DNA from: Rhizoclosmatium globosum
Lineage: Eukaryota > Chytridiomycota > Chytridiomycetes > Chytridiales > Chytriomycetaceae
Reading direction: 5' to 3'
Assembly: GCA_002104985.1 (NCBI GenBank)
Contig: MCGO01000090.1
Span: 1 to 64,000 of the forward strand
Length of the DNA: 64,000 nt
In this document: positions 23,801-35,983 of the stretch, piece by piece
Layout of the letters: the number at the start of each line of letters is the position of its first letter
How positions within the stretch are numbered: position 1 is the stretch's first letter
The notes under the pieces: model-generated
Databases searched by the model: none
Told to the model about the DNA's origin: nothing
The model's input: the letters and a program-made list of their open reading frames with translations, nothing else
Program-made: the position numbers and the translations under genes

Positions 23801-25644
23801 ATGGGCTGTAAGTATCCTGTCCAACTAGTCTAGTGCAACGAACCCGCTACTCACACACCCACCCAGTCCGTCTTCTGCATTTGCTGAAGCCATTCTTGGC
23901 CTACATCCCCGAAATCGAAGCGCCAGACAGAAAGGTGCGTTGCGTTGCCCATCAAACAAGAAAGAGCCTGGGCCGTGGATGCTCAGACCTTTTTTCGCTG
24001 GGGGAGACCCTTCTCCTTCCCCGCCCTTTCGAGTGGGATCCCTTCATGAAACAAATCATCCAAATACCCACTGCCCCTACCCTCGAAAGTATTAAACCCT
24101 CCCGTATCTTAGATTGCCTTCCGTGAGAAGGTCATGTGGACTGCCATCACCCTCTTCATCTTCTTGGTATGCTCCCAGATCCCTCTCTACGGTATCATGT
24201 CCTCAGACACATCCGACCCTCTATACTGGATGCGTGTGATTATGGCCTCCAACAGAGGTACCCTGATGGAACTCGGTATCACCCCCATCATTACTTCCGG
24301 CATGATTATGCAGTTGCTTGCTGGTGCGAAATTGATTGAGGTGGATTACTCGTTGAAGGAGGACCGTGCGCTTTTTGGTGGTGCGCAGAAGCTGTTTGCG
24401 ATGGTTATTGCGGTTGGACAGGCGACTGTGGCGGTTTGGTCAGGGGTGTATGGAAACCCTGCGGAGATTGGAGCGGGAATTTGTTTTATTCTTGTGCTTC
24501 AGTTGTGTTTTGCGGCGCTTTTGACTATGTTGTTGGATGAGTTGTTGCAAAAGGGTTACGGACTTGGATCTGGTATTTCGCTCTTCATTGCCACAAACAT
24601 TTGTGAGTCGATTGTGTGGAGAGCATTTTCTCCAACTACATACAACACTGGAAAGGGTATGTATCTTTCATAACTTGACCTCGTCAGCTAAACACACAAC
24701 CTCTATGTTTTGATAGGTATGGAGTTCGAAGGTGCCATCACCGCCCTCGTCTACTCCTCTTCACTCGTAACGACAAGTTCCGTGCCCTCAAGGAAGCAAT
24801 GTACCGTAAAAACCTTCCAAACGTCTCCAACCTCCTTTCCACTGTCGGAGTCTTCGGAATCGTCATTTACTTGCAAGGTTTCCGTGTCGACGTCCCAGTC
24901 AAGCACAGTGTTCAGCGTGGACAGCAGGGAGCTTACCCAGTCAAGTTGTTTTACACATCAAACATGCCAATTATGCTCGTGTCCGCCTTGCAGTCCAACT
25001 TCTTCTTTGTTTCTCAGTTGTTGTACCACCGTTTCCCAGAGAACTTGGCTGTTAAGTTGATGGGTGTCTGGAAGGTGTGTCATTTATTGCTTTCCTATCC
25101 ATGCTCACACGCATAATTCCTAACATCATACAAAACAGAACATCGAAGGAGTCCCACAAGAATTCGCCACAGGAGGTCTCGCATACTACATGTCTCCCCC
25201 AAGAACCCTCTCCTCCATCACCCAAGACCCCATCCACTTCCTCTTCTATGTTGCTTTCATGCTTGGAGCCTGTGCCGTTCTCTCCCAGACCTGGATCGAA
25301 GTCTCTGGAGCTTCCCCACGTGACGTTGCGAAGCAGCTTCAGGCACAAGGATTGGTGTTGCGCGGTGGAGCCAAGGACCAGACTTTGTACAAGGAGTTGA
25401 AGAAGGTTATTCCAATTGCTGCTGCGTTTGGTGGTCTTTGTGTGGGTGCTTTGAGTGTGGGTGCTGATTTGATGGGTGCTATTGGATCTGGAACTGGTAT
25501 TTTGTTGGCTGTTACAACTATTTACCAATACTTTGAGGTATGTCATTGATTACTTTGATAATCGCATTGGACTCACGGACTTTATTCCACTAGATCTTTG
25601 TTAAGGAGACAGCTGAGGCTGGCGCTCAGGACTTGTTCAACTAA
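23801..25644 (+). CDS. SEC61: Sec61 translocon alpha subunit
   Basis: Forms the ER protein-conducting channel. Exons: 23801-23807, 23867-23934, 24113-24656, 24717-25074, 25139-25537 and 25594-25644. The tiny first exon joins to give [13 protein letters not shown], the family start. IAFREKVMW, then the plug and TM segments, [11 protein letters not shown], and [12 protein letters not shown] followed by cytosolic-loop sequence are all present. Ten membrane spans are expected. In exon 4 the frame breaks at 24752-24754: [10 protein letters not shown] is in one frame and [15 protein letters not shown] in the next. A single missing C restores VY-LLFTR. Such an essential, otherwise perfect gene is unlikely to be dead, so a base-call deletion is the simplest reading. 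A second SEC61 copy elsewhere is possible. Confidence 0.93.
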
Positions 25645-25884
25645 ATTATTTGTTAGTTGGCCCCATATTTTCAAACCTTTTTTTCTTTGTTGTTTTTAAC
25701 GTCTTTAGTTGATGTAAAACTATTGCCTTTTTCCTAGTTGTTGTTTCCTTTCTGTACCATGGGGATTTTGGAATGTTTTGGTTGGGTTTAAATGCAGATT
25801 GATGAGCTTATGAACAGAATACATTCCTTGAATAATCCATCCCTTGTCTTTCTCTTCTGTTCTCTTTCTTTTTTGATCAACCAA

Positions 25885-27106
25885 ATGACATCGCTTCTTG
25901 GACCGTTCCCAATTCAAGTGTTCTCAGACCAACAAAGTGGGCGATATGCCGTAGCTTCCAAAGACATTCCAGCTGGCAGTTTAGTTCTTCGAGGAAAGGC
26001 ATTTGGAATTGGTGAGTATTTGGATCATTGACAACCAAAGACTGTGGACTTAAAGTTTAAACCTACTTCAATCCAGCCACTACTCACACGTGCCGAAAAG
26101 AGTGCTGCTCAGCTTGCTTCAATGCCTACACCCTCACATCATCGCTTCCCTTCTCTTGCCCAACCTGTTCCTCAGTCTACTACTGCTCACAGTCCTGCCT
26201 CCAGTCTCACTCACCCCTTCACACCCACTACGAATGCCCCCGCTTCAAAGAACTTAACTCAATCCCATCATCAACCTCCGCATTCGACAAACTCCTCGCC
26301 TCAATCGACAGAACCCTCGAATCAGATCCAAGAACTGTCTCCCTTGGCGCTGGAACAACAAACGACCTCTCAAGTTTAATGGAATCATGCTACGACAGAA
26401 ACGATATCATGTCAATGGCCCGATGGATCCTCAATTTCTGTATCCGAGTTGAAATCGAACGTGAGTTTGGACCTCGACCAGAAGATGACGTTCCAAGTCA
26501 CAAGGATTACCTGGAACTAGTCCCAAACGATGAATGCCTCTCACCCGCGGAACGCATCCAGTTTCACGGTCTCTATCACTGTTTGCAGGAATCAAGAAGG
26601 AAAAGGGGAACATGAGGAAACCGTTCTCGCAGCTGTTTCAAGAAGTGTTTCCGTCTGTGCAGGAGTTTGTGACTGTGATTAATATTCGGCAGTGTAATGG
26701 GTTTGGGCTTTGGGATGGGGAGGCGGAGTGTATGGGGAATGCTGTGTATCCTGCTGCCTCGTTTTTCAATCATTCGTGTGAAAAGAATCTGGAACGGGAG
26801 TTGGGGATGCGGAGGGTTGGTGGTGACGATTCGGGTGCTGATGCGGGTGTAATTGTCGAGTCGCTCGATTCATTGCAGTTGGAAGGTTCAGTCGGTTCTG
26901 AGGAGGAGAGAAAGAAGCAGGAAATCTGGAAAGCGCTTGACTTGCAGGTCGGGAATGTGCTCTATGCCAAGAGAGATATAAAGAAAGGGGAATGGTTGAC
27001 GCATTCTTATGTGGATGGAGACTTGGAACGTGAAATTCGAAGGAAGGGATTGAAGGATGTGTATTACTTTGATTGTCGATGTGAAAAGTGTGAGCGGGGT
27101 GAATAG
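25885..27106 (+). CDS. SET-MYND (SMYD-like) domain protein
   Basis: Likely a lysine methyltransferase or relative. Start chosen at MTSLLGPFPIQVF (25885). The N-terminal SET part has GRYAVASKDIPAGSLVL. Intron 26012-26076 (GTGAGT..CCAG) joins GIA/TTHTCRKECC. An MYND zinc finger follows with CCSAC, CPTC, YYCS and a final Cys in ECPRF. The SET core is at the 3' end: NSIRQCNGFGLWD-like (INIRQCNGFGLWD), then FFNHSCEKN (the NHSC motif of the catalytic core), GEWLTHSYVD, and a post-SET CRCEKC. Between 26461 and 26588 there is a choice: a 128-nt intron (GTGAGT..TTGCAG) gives a consistent frame, yet the same stretch reads as plausible protein and would then need a one-base shift near 26590. Ends 79 bp from the convergent glycosyltransferase gene. 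Confidence 0.8.
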
Positions 27107-27185
27107 ACTACTGTACACATACAATAATGATGATCATCCATAAAATTAAATACTGCTCCATCACACTATGAATTTAAGAATACGT

Positions 27186-28277
27186 TTAATCCATAGGCCA
27201 AAGTTCCAGCTCCTTTAACGCAGCTCTCATAAGAGGCACACGTTCCTTATTATCAAGACTCCAAATATGCCGAAACGGTCCTTCATGCTTATAATGAAAC
27301 TCATTGAACGTGTAAATACTCGTTGCGTTAAAATACCGCTGAAACACTCCATAATTGAGTGCCCGTTGATCCCACGAGAACTGCTTCGTTCCTGCAAGTC
27401 GATGTGTCTCCTTTTCATCAGGACTCAAATCAGATGCCCCATACGTCCAATCACGGATCAATTGTTTCCCGATTCGGTTGTTCTTGACGAGAAAGATTCC
27501 TGAACAGAGGTAGTCTCTCTTATCCTCAACTCCAATCACTTCTACTGGCCATGGAGATGGAATTTCAAAGTCTCCATTCATACCAACGATGAATGATTCA
27601 GGTTGAAGTGTCCATGGATCGTATCTTCCCATGACTTTTCGGTGCTCTTCCCGTGTTTTGTAGTTGTATGATTCGGGGGCAAGGCGTTGTGTTGAAAAGT
27701 AGTCGTGAAGGGATAAGCGGTGTGCTTTCAGCCATGGATATACATCTGAATCTGTATACGCAAACCAATCGCATTCGACAGTTGGATCGTTCATCAAGTC
27801 TAGCAACAGATGGAGGCGGCCCCAGTTTTCGTTCTGTCCAAGGGCGGTGCGGTTCGCTGTGTACTCTTTCCCGTTTGAGACATATACTTTGTATCCATGT
27901 TTCAGGGCGTAACTTTTGACGAGGAGGACCGATAGAGTCCAGTATTGGTAGATTGATTGTTCAGACTTTGGCTTGTCCAACTCTCTTGCAATGAAGTCTG
28001 TGATCTGGCCAGTTGAATTGAGAGCAGCGATTTCAAAGTGAGGTTCTTTGATGCGGGAGTCGATCAAGGTGAAACAGACTTTGTTTGAGGATTGCTCTAA
28101 TCTGTGGTTCACACTGTTGGAACTTGACTTTCCATTCCAGAAGACGGTCGAATTCAGAAGTGCCAATAGAGCAAATGCGAGTAGCACCGAGAAGGACAGG
28201 GGCATCTTGCCCCTCAAGGATGTTGTAGCAACAGGAAACATTATTGAGTGATTTTGAAACAAGCCCGCTGACGACAA
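27186..28277 (-). CDS. Type II membrane glycosyltransferase-like protein
   Basis: A single exon of 363 residues. A hydrophobic span (residues about 27-45, SFSVLLAFALLALLN) follows a short N-terminal tail, as in Golgi type II enzymes. The lumenal part has YTDSDVYPW, a D-x-D-type metal/nucleotide-sugar motif, preceded by NWGRLHLLLDLM. It ends with SGIFLVKNN, SWDQRALNYGVF and HYKHEGPFRHIW. This layout resembles GT34-type (Gma12/Mnn10) galactosyl/mannosyltransferases, but the family call is uncertain. Alternative starts are at Met13 and Met25. It is divergent from DOHH with about 285 nt of shared upstream DNA. Confidence 0.65.
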   Translation of the reverse strand: MSSAGLFQNHSIMFPVATTSLRGKMPLSFSVLLAFALLALLNSTVFWNGKSSSNSVNHRLEQSSNKVCFTLIDSRIKEPHFEIAALNSTGQITDFIARELDKPKSEQSIYQYWTLSVLLVKSYALKHGYKVYVSNGKEYTANRTALGQNENWGRLHLLLDLMNDPTVECDWFAYTDSDVYPWLKAHRLSLHDYFSTQRLAPESYNYKTREEHRKVMGRYDPWTLQPESFIVGMNGDFEIPSPWPVEVIGVEDKRDYLCSGIFLVKNNRIGKQLIRDWTYGASDLSPDEKETHRLAGTKQFSWDQRALNYGVFQRYFNATSIYTFNEFHYKHEGPFRHIWSLDNKERVPLMRAALKELELWPMD

Positions 28278-28562
28278 CTAAAAAACGTTACTCCTTTAAA
28301 AACTAAATTTATGACAAAGATACGATAATTATTGTTGTAACTATGAGACTTCATGGAATTATATGGCTGCCGTATTCACTGTGTGGTAAACGAACATACT
28401 TTGTCGTAAACGGCATAAGCATACGAGAGGAGATTCTGGCCTATTGCAGCAACACTTTTGAGTAAAGAATACGTAGTTCTTTGTTTAGTTGTTTTCTTTT
28501 TGTTCGATCGGAGACGTGAAACAAATCACATCCAAACAAAACCACACCTGAACTGACACACA
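28278..28562. promoter_or_regulatory. Divergent promoter region of glycosyltransferase and DOHH genes
   Basis: 285 nt between two divergent start codons with no open frame of note. It must carry the promoters of both genes. No specific element could be identified by eye. Confidence 0.45.
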
Positions 28563-29651
28563 ATGATTGATGCCGTTGAAATCACAGACAGCGAATACAC
28601 TCGCCTTGAGCAGATTCTGACAAACACAGTTGTTCCTCCAGTTCCACTCAAGAACCGTTTCAGAGCCTTGTTCACTCTCAAATCAGTCAAGAGCGACAGG
28701 GCCGTTGATATTATTGCGAAAGGTACTTGTAATCTATCCCAGCTGTCCCTTCTAACCCTTCTAACACTCTTCAACCAACCACCAACCACCACAGCCTTCA
28801 ACGATCCCTCTGCCCTCTTAAGACACGAGCTTGCCTACGTCCTCGGCCAGATGAAGAACCCACACGCAATCCCAGTCCTCGCCTCCGTCCTCGCAACCCT
28901 CAACGAAGACTGCATGGTCCGCCACGAAGCCGCAGAGGCAATTGGTGCAATCGGCCTTGAACAGGGAATCCCAATTCTCGAAGCATACAGGACCGAAGAA
29001 CAGGAAGCGTCCAGAGTCGTGCGGGAAACTGTCGAGCTTGCCATCGAGAGAATCCACTATGAAATCGCTCAGAAGAAGGAAGGAAAGGAAATCGATACTT
29101 TCGGTGCGGGTTACTACTCAATTGACCCTGCCCCCGCCTTGGAGACTAAGCAGAAGGAAGGCTCCAAGATCAAGGAAATGAGCACTAAGGAAGTCGGAGA
29201 AATTCTCATGAACACTGAGTTGCCACTCTTTTTGAGATACAAGGCTATGTTTGCTTTGAGAAACCGACACAACGAGGAAGCTGTTTTGGAACTGGCTAAA
29301 GGGTTCGCTGATGAATCTGCTCTCTTCCGTCACGAAATTGCATACGTGTTTGGACAGATGCAGCATGTTGCTTCTGTGCCTTCTTTGATTGAGACCATGA
29401 ACAGACCTGGAGAGGAGGCGATGGTGAGACATGAGGCTGCTGAGGCATTGGGATCCATTGCTACTCCAGAGTGTTTCGAAGTGTTGGAAAAGTTCAAGGC
29501 TGACAGTGCTCAGGTTGTCAAGGAAAGCTGTATGATTGGACTGGATATGGCTGAGTTTGAGGCATCTGGAGATTTCCAGTATGCTGAGACTGTTGAGGTT
29601 GTGAAGGGTGATTCTATTCCAGAGATGAAGGGTGAGACTCGTCAAGCTTAA
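28563..29651 (+). CDS. LIA1: Deoxyhypusine hydroxylase (HEAT-repeat di-iron enzyme)
   Basis: Completes hypusine formation on eIF5A by hydroxylating deoxyhypusine; cytosolic. All four metal-binding His-Glu pairs of the family are present: LRHELAY, VRHEAAE, FRHEIAY and VRHEAAE, in two symmetric halves of HEAT repeats. An intron at 28723-28794 (GTACTT..CACAG) is 72 nt, divisible by three, and has no stop. Naive translation inserts 24 extra residues between IIAK and AFNDPSALL; splicing restores the family sequence IIAKAFNDPSALLRHEL. The spliced product is about 338 residues. The C-terminal tail (EVVKGDSIPEMKGETRQA) is variable in the family. AATAAA at 29723. Confidence 0.93.
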   Translation: MIDAVEITDSEYTRLEQILTNTVVPPVPLKNRFRALFTLKSVKSDRAVDIIAKGTCNLSQLSLLTLLTLFNQPPTTTAFNDPSALLRHELAYVLGQMKNPHAIPVLASVLATLNEDCMVRHEAAEAIGAIGLEQGIPILEAYRTEEQEASRVVRETVELAIERIHYEIAQKKEGKEIDTFGAGYYSIDPAPALETKQKEGSKIKEMSTKEVGEILMNTELPLFLRYKAMFALRNRHNEEAVLELAKGFADESALFRHEIAYVFGQMQHVASVPSLIETMNRPGEEAMVRHEAAEALGSIATPECFEVLEKFKADSAQVVKESCMIGLDMAEFEASGDFQYAETVEVVKGDSIPEMKGETRQA

Positions 29652-29821
29652 GCGACCCATTTTCCTAGCCTGTAGAGACCGATAATTATGCAGTTATTTT
29701 GTTTTGGGGGTTCATTTTCATGAATAAACGGTTCGCGAGAGGACCATTACCGTTACTTAAAAGTGAAGTAATGTTTGTTCTAATGCCTCTCTTCTATTTG
29801 TTCTACTTTTTCTCTTCCAAA

Positions 29822-32800
29822 ATGAGTGAAGGTGGGCGCCTTTCTCCAGTCCTTCTCTTCTCCCGTCTGATAGCAGCCATCGCGTCCTCAAGTTCAGCAA
29901 CAGTACACTTACGAAGTGGTCATCGCATATCTTGTTTGCATGGATATTTACGTATCCAGAGACCCAACTCTTCACAACTAGACTACGGTTCACAACTGGA
30001 CAGCTTCCCTTTCCTTCTTGTCTGCCCCCAAACTCAACCACAATCTCTCTAAATTCTCTTATGTAAACAACAGATGGATCCGCGTTTGGAGGAAGCGACA
30101 CTGAACTCGCAGAACCACAACAAGACGTGAGCACGTTCTGTTTCCCTTCGCTATTGCCTCACAGTCTCACTTCCAATCTCTCTTCAACAGGTGATTGCGG
30201 CCATGCGGAAGAAGCAGAAACAGAAGGCACCGAAGGAGTCGTCGTCTAAATCTCGACGAGTGCTGGATTCAGATGACGAGGAAGCCGATGCGGACGATAT
30301 TGATGCTGAGATTGATGCTGCTTTTGAAGATGATGAGGAGGGTGATAATGTGGATGAAGGGGAGGGAAAGAAGGAGACAAAGAAGAGTAAAAAGGTGGGA
30401 GTTGCCTTGAGGCAGTTTAAGCTGGTTGCTAGAAACTGATTGCTTTTAATGTAGAAAAAGCAAGTGGTCAAGGACGACTCTGATGATTCTTCCGATGAAG
30501 ACTCTGACGAGGAAATGACAGAAGCGGATAAAGGATTCATTGTGGATGATGACGAGGAAGTCGAAGAAGAGGAAGATGGCTCTGATGACGATGAAGCTGA
30601 ACGGCGTCGGAGAAAGGAGCAGAAGCGCGCAGAGAGGAAACGAAGGAGGGAGGAAGAGGAAGCTGACTTGGACGATGAAGACCTTCTTCTCATTAACGAG
30701 AACTATGGACGACCAACTAAGAAAAAAGGTGGACGTCTTGTAAGGAAAGGTGGAAGTCAGGAAGATTCACAACCAACCAAACGGACTTCGTCGTCATTGG
30801 ACAATATTTTTGACATGGAAGACGACGAACCAGCTGTTTCTACTTCGACTTCAAAGCAAAGTAGACCTTTCGATGAACGTGAATTGGATTCAGATGGTTC
30901 TGATATTGAGGATTTCGTTGTTGACGATGAGGACGAACGGGAAGGTGAAGAAGAGACTGAATTCCAGCGGAAACAGAGAATTGCGAAAGCCAAAGAACAA
31001 CGAAGACTGGAAAAAACAACATTCAAGAATATTGCACGTGATGTTGGTATTTCGGACGAGTTGAGTACAAACAACGTATATCTATGAGTTACTGACTTAT
31101 TCACATTTTCAGAGTCTGGCGTGATATTCAGGATCTGTTTGGAGATGGAAGTGACTACGACTATGCCTTGTACGTACAAGAGGGACAAGGAAAGAAGAAA
31201 TCAAAGTATGACGATGATTACGATGAACCAATTCGTGAAGAGAAGAAAGCCGTCAAACTGACTGATGTAAGCCTTCATGCATTCATCTAGATATCATTTA
31301 AATGGCATATTAGATCTACGAACCTTCCGAAATCGCCTCCCGCCACTTGACAGAAGAAGACGAAGTAATTCGTTTGAAAGACGTCCCGGAGCGATTCCAA
31401 CTTCTTCCCGAGTCCCCGCCACTCTCTGAAGAAGACCAAGCCCGTGCCGTTGCTCACATTGACGCCCTTCTTCTCCAAACTGCACCAGAAAACTCTCCTC
31501 TTGACCTCGCCTCCCCAGCCTCTCGTACCCAAGTTATCTCTCGAGCTCTTAAATTCTTTTCTGAGGACCACTTTGAAGTCCCTTTCCTCATTGCCCATCG
31601 TAAAGATCATCTTGTCTTGGAGGATTACGACCGGAATCCTCTTGGTCCCTTAGAGCGACACGAACTCTGGAAGATCTGGGACCTGAACGTTCAGTTCCTC
31701 GCGCTTGAAGCGAGACGACGAACTGTTAGGAACCTGATCACAGAGCTACGAACCTCGCCGGAATTGCTTGATAGTACCAACGTTCAGCAGGGATTATTGC
31801 ATGACACTTATATCGACGATATGCTTCGCACCGCGCAGAGTATGGAGGATATCATGGACGTTTCAGTTTATCTGCAATTGTACTACTCTGATGAGATTCG
31901 TAAAGTCGAAGAAGCGAAAGGCAGGAGAAAGGAACTAAAACGCGCGGTTAGAAAAACTGAGTATGAAGATGCAAGAAAAGTGGGTATGAAGGAGTTTGTG
32001 AAGGTATGTCACTACTTTCGTCATGCTGTTACGGATTGCTGAAGGTGTATGCAGTTGTATGGCGTAGATGTCAAGAAGTTCAGTGAGAGTATTTCTTCAA
32101 TGCGAAACCTGCATGTTCCAGAAGATATTGCTGAAGATCCGTTGGATGCGGCCAAGATTTTCGTCATTCCAAAGTCACTGTACAGTACCGAACAGCGTGT
32201 TGTCGAAGGTTTGTTATTTGGCAGCTCATAATGATCATATCTAACTGTTTTTGTAATGTAGCTGGTCGAATGATGTTGGCCCACCAAATTGCTGTTGACC
32301 CAACTTTCCGTCGGTTCATTCGTAAAGTCTACGAAACTGACGGTGTTGTAACTGTGACACCAACTGAACGAGGACAAACAGAAATCACTCAAATGCATCC
32401 TTACTACGTAAGTAAAAGCAAACAGTCTGTGTGCATCCTAATATTTATCCCGTCTAGAAATTCAAATACCTCAAAGAGAAGCCCGTTTACAAGTTTGATA
32501 AGACGGAGTATCTCTCAATCCACAAGGCTGAAGTGGAGGGTCTTGTCACTGTTCGCGTTTACGTTGACGAAGAGGCGAAACTTTTGGAAGACGTTGTCAA
32601 GAACATTACGAATGATTTCTCTAGTGAAATGGCGGAACGATGGAATGACGAACGAAGACGATGTGCCGAACGGGCGACAAAAGAAATGGTGTTTCCTGCT
32701 GTTGTGAAGTGGTTCAAAGAGATGATGGCGGCTAAAGCTACAGAAGTTTTGGTTGAGGAGTGCCGTGCAGCTTTGGAACGCGTAAGTCTTCTGATATGTT

Positions 32801-35648
32801 CGTCTTAACTCTTGGGCTGACATCATCCAGAAAATCGATGTCCAACCTTACCGCCGAGACAAGTCTCAATCAGACGACTACTACGACAATGATGACGAAA
32901 ACAAAACCCACGCTCGAGTGATGGCAATCTCTTGGGGTGATGGAGACCCACAATCAGCAGCCTATGCAGTTTGTCTTGATGAATCCGGCCGCGTTGCTTC
33001 TACAACCAAACTCTCCCAACTCCATATGCGAGACCACAAACAGAAAGATCACGACATGATCCTCTCTCGCCTCCGTGAACATCAAATTGAAGTGATTGTG
33101 GTGGGTGGGTCAAGCATCTCGACAAAGACCAGATTGATGCCGGACCTTGCCGAAACCATCAAACGAATCAACGACGACACATCTGAATCGTATGAACGAG
33201 ACCGTAAGCGATACCGTCGTGAATTTGTGATGCCTGGTCTCGAGATTGTGGAGGATGATATCGCAAGATTGGCAATGAACTCGAAACGGTACCAAAAAGA
33301 GTTCCCTGATTTCCCGCCGCTTGCAAAGTATTGTGTTTCGTTGGCGAGACGGATACAGGATACGACGTACGAGTTTAGTACTCTTTGTAATGCAGATGAT
33401 GAAATTCGCTTGATTCGTGTACATCCATTACAGAATCTGGTAAGCTGGTGGTGTTGTTTGATGTTGAATCGCTAAACTTTGTGTTAGTTACCCGAAGACA
33501 AACTGAAATCTGCATTTGAGCGAGCATTTATTAATGTTGTGAATTACAGTGGTGTTGATGTGAATGATGCTGCTTCGTTGCCACACCGCTCAAGTACGAT
33601 GCAATTTGTGAGCGGATTGGGTCCTCGAAAGGCTGGGTTTATCCTCAACAGAATCACTAAACTCGTAAGTGATTGATAACTAACTATTAAAGTTTTTAAC
33701 GTGTCGCCACAGGGAGGTAAACTTGAAAACCGGTCAGATTTAATTCAAAAGAAGATGCTTGGACGTGTTATTTTCATGAACTCGGCATCGTTTATTCAAA
33801 TCCACAAGAAACATTTCAAGCGAACGAATGCTCTTTTGGACGTTCTTGATTACACAAGAATTCATCCAGAAGACTATGATATCGCTAGAAAGATGGCTGC
33901 GGGAGCGTTGGACATTGATGAAGTTGTTGGAGAAGATGACCCGTCCTCTCATGTCGCAGAACTTATGGATGATCACCCAGAACGTCTCAACAATCTACTG
34001 TTGGATGATTTTGCCGATGAGTTGTACCGCACACAACAGGAACTGAAGCGTATTACGCTCAGCGACATCAAAGACGAAATTATTCAACCATACGCGGAAA
34101 GGAGACGTCGCTTCAACAGTGCCTCAATTGGAGACTTCTTCTTCATGCTCACCGGCGAAACAGAAGAAACTCTTGTTGGTTTCGTCACATCAGCACAAGT
34201 TGTTAAAACTTTTGACCGGTTCATCAAATGTCGTTTGACTAGTAACGGGTTGGATGGAAACTTGCAGCTTGCTTTAACCCCAGCTCAGAGAACTTTGAGG
34301 GAGGGAGATGCCTTCCAAGCTGTTGTTACCAAAGTTGACACATCTGAATTCCGTGTGGAACTCGATGCCAGAGAAGAGCTCGTCGATTCTGGAAAGTGGA
34401 TGCAAGATTACGCTAATCGTATTCGGGACAAATATTTCAGTTTGGATCGTGAGGAAGAAGACAAACAAAAGAAGGCTTCATCCGCGCCGAAAATTGCCGC
34501 GGCCAACAAAGTCAAGCGGGCGGGGCGGTCTGTTAATCATCCATTCTGGAAAAACGTCAATCATCAGGAAGCTGTTAACGAATTGACTGGCCCAAGTGTG
34601 CGTAACGGTAGTCTCATTATTCGACCTTCGACAAAGGGAAACAACCATATTTGTATAACTTGGAAAGTCGATGAAGGGGTGTTCCAACATATTGGTCAGT
34701 TTTATTTTGATCCAAGAATCTTCTAACCATGAACAGACATTCTTGAGACAAACAAGGAAAACGAGTGGGCACTCGGAAAGACGTTGATCATTGATGGAAG
34801 AAAGTTTGATGAATTGGAGGAAATCATCGCCACATACATTGAACCGATGGCCATGTACTTTTCGGATGCCAAAAAGCACGTCAAGTATCGATCTGACACT
34901 TTGGAAGAAGCTTGTACGTATTCCCTCCCGTTTCTGTTGACGTCTAATGTTATATTCAACAGTGCGATGGGTTGAAAGAGAAGTTGAACTCAAAAAGCGT
35001 TCTATGTATGCCATCATCCCTTGCCCAACAAAATCGCAATGCATGTATCTAGTCTTCCAGCATATTGGAAAATCTCCTCGTCACGAATACATTACCATCA
35101 CTCCGGACGGATTCAAATTCGGAGATTCAATCTTCAAGCGATTGGATCAAATGTTTGATGCGTTCAAAAAGAGAGAAGCTGAGCGAATGAAGAAAGCGGA
35201 AATGGAAGCTTCGAAAAGGAGAAGGCAGCTTGCGGAAGAGAAACGAAGCAGTAGCAATGCTGGTGGCGGATATGGACAATCTAGTGGAGGCTATGCACCG
35301 TCGAGAGCTGGTCCTTCTGGTGCCATGCCACCGAGACCAAGTGCCCCTGCACCAATGATGAATGGAGGGAGAAGTATGCAATTGCCATCAAGACCTATCG
35401 CAACTCCATACGGACAACCAAATGCTGTACCGAACGCAACTCCATATGGTCAGCCACAACCTGGATGGAGTGGCGGCAATACGCCAGGAATGAGACCGGG
35501 CGCCCCACAGCAATATCCTTCACAACAATATCCTTCGCAGCAATATCCTCCACAACAGCAACAACAGTATGGGCAGTATCAACAACAGCAACAAATGCCG
35601 TACAGGCCACAAGCACCTCCTCCAGGACCATATTACGGCTCCCGTTAA
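29822..35648 (+). CDS. SPT6: Transcription elongation factor / histone chaperone Spt6
   Basis: Binds RNA polymerase II and histones. Fourteen exons are proposed: 29822-29831 (MSE + one base), 30074-30126, 30191-30394, 30455-31075, 31113-31266, 31314-32003, 32055-32208, 32262-32407, 32458-32781, 32831-33439, 33488-33664, 33713-34694, 34737-34913 and 34963-35648. In order: an acidic Asp/Glu-rich N-terminus; a FGDGSDYDYAL motif; the helical core (RMMLAHQIAVDP, YLKEKPVYKFDKTEY); a YqgF-like domain (VMAISWGDGDPQ); helix-hairpin-helix (SGLGPRKAGFI); an S1 domain (FQAVVTKVD); tandem SH2 (HPFWKNVN, LIIRPSTKGN); and a Gly/Pro/Gln-rich tail with repeated SQQYP. The exon 4/5 join is off by one base (NN then VWRDIQDLF), so an indel or unusual splice is likely there. 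AATAAA at 35686. Confidence 0.93.
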
Positions 35649-35983
35649 CCAAGCCTTACTTATTTTGTTCAAACTGTTTAAACGGAATAAAAGCAACGAT
35701 TTTGGCAATGTAATCCCCTTGATTCGAGGTTATATCTGAGATAAAGTCGTCTATTTTCTCTCTCAGTCATGGCGGTGGTCGTTTTGTCGCCATGATGACG
35801 TATCTCACTTTAATGTTCTGTATATGCTGTTCTTTTGATTTGTCAAAGCGATATCCAACCATTTGATTTGGATTTGAATTGCCAGCTTGATTCGAAATGT
35901 GGTTTGCCACAGACAATACAAAAAGAGCCTTTGTTTGAAATCAAATCAAACCAAAAAACCACAGAACACCCAACCCAAAAAAC
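35649..35983. promoter_or_regulatory. Spacer and promoter of the Old Yellow Enzyme gene
   Basis: 335 nt between the SPT6 stop and the next ATG. It holds the SPT6 polyadenylation signal (35686) and an A/C-rich 5' leader just before 35984. No gene or specific element seen. Confidence 0.4.

Noticed and set aside
29757..30134. 125-codon minus-strand frame upstream of SPT6
   Set aside because: It overlaps the proposed first SPT6 exons and introns on the other strand and has no recognisable domain.
30184..30693. Ser-rich 169-codon minus-strand frame opposite SPT6
   Set aside because: It is the shadow of the Asp/Glu codons (GAT/GAA) of the acidic Spt6 N-terminus.
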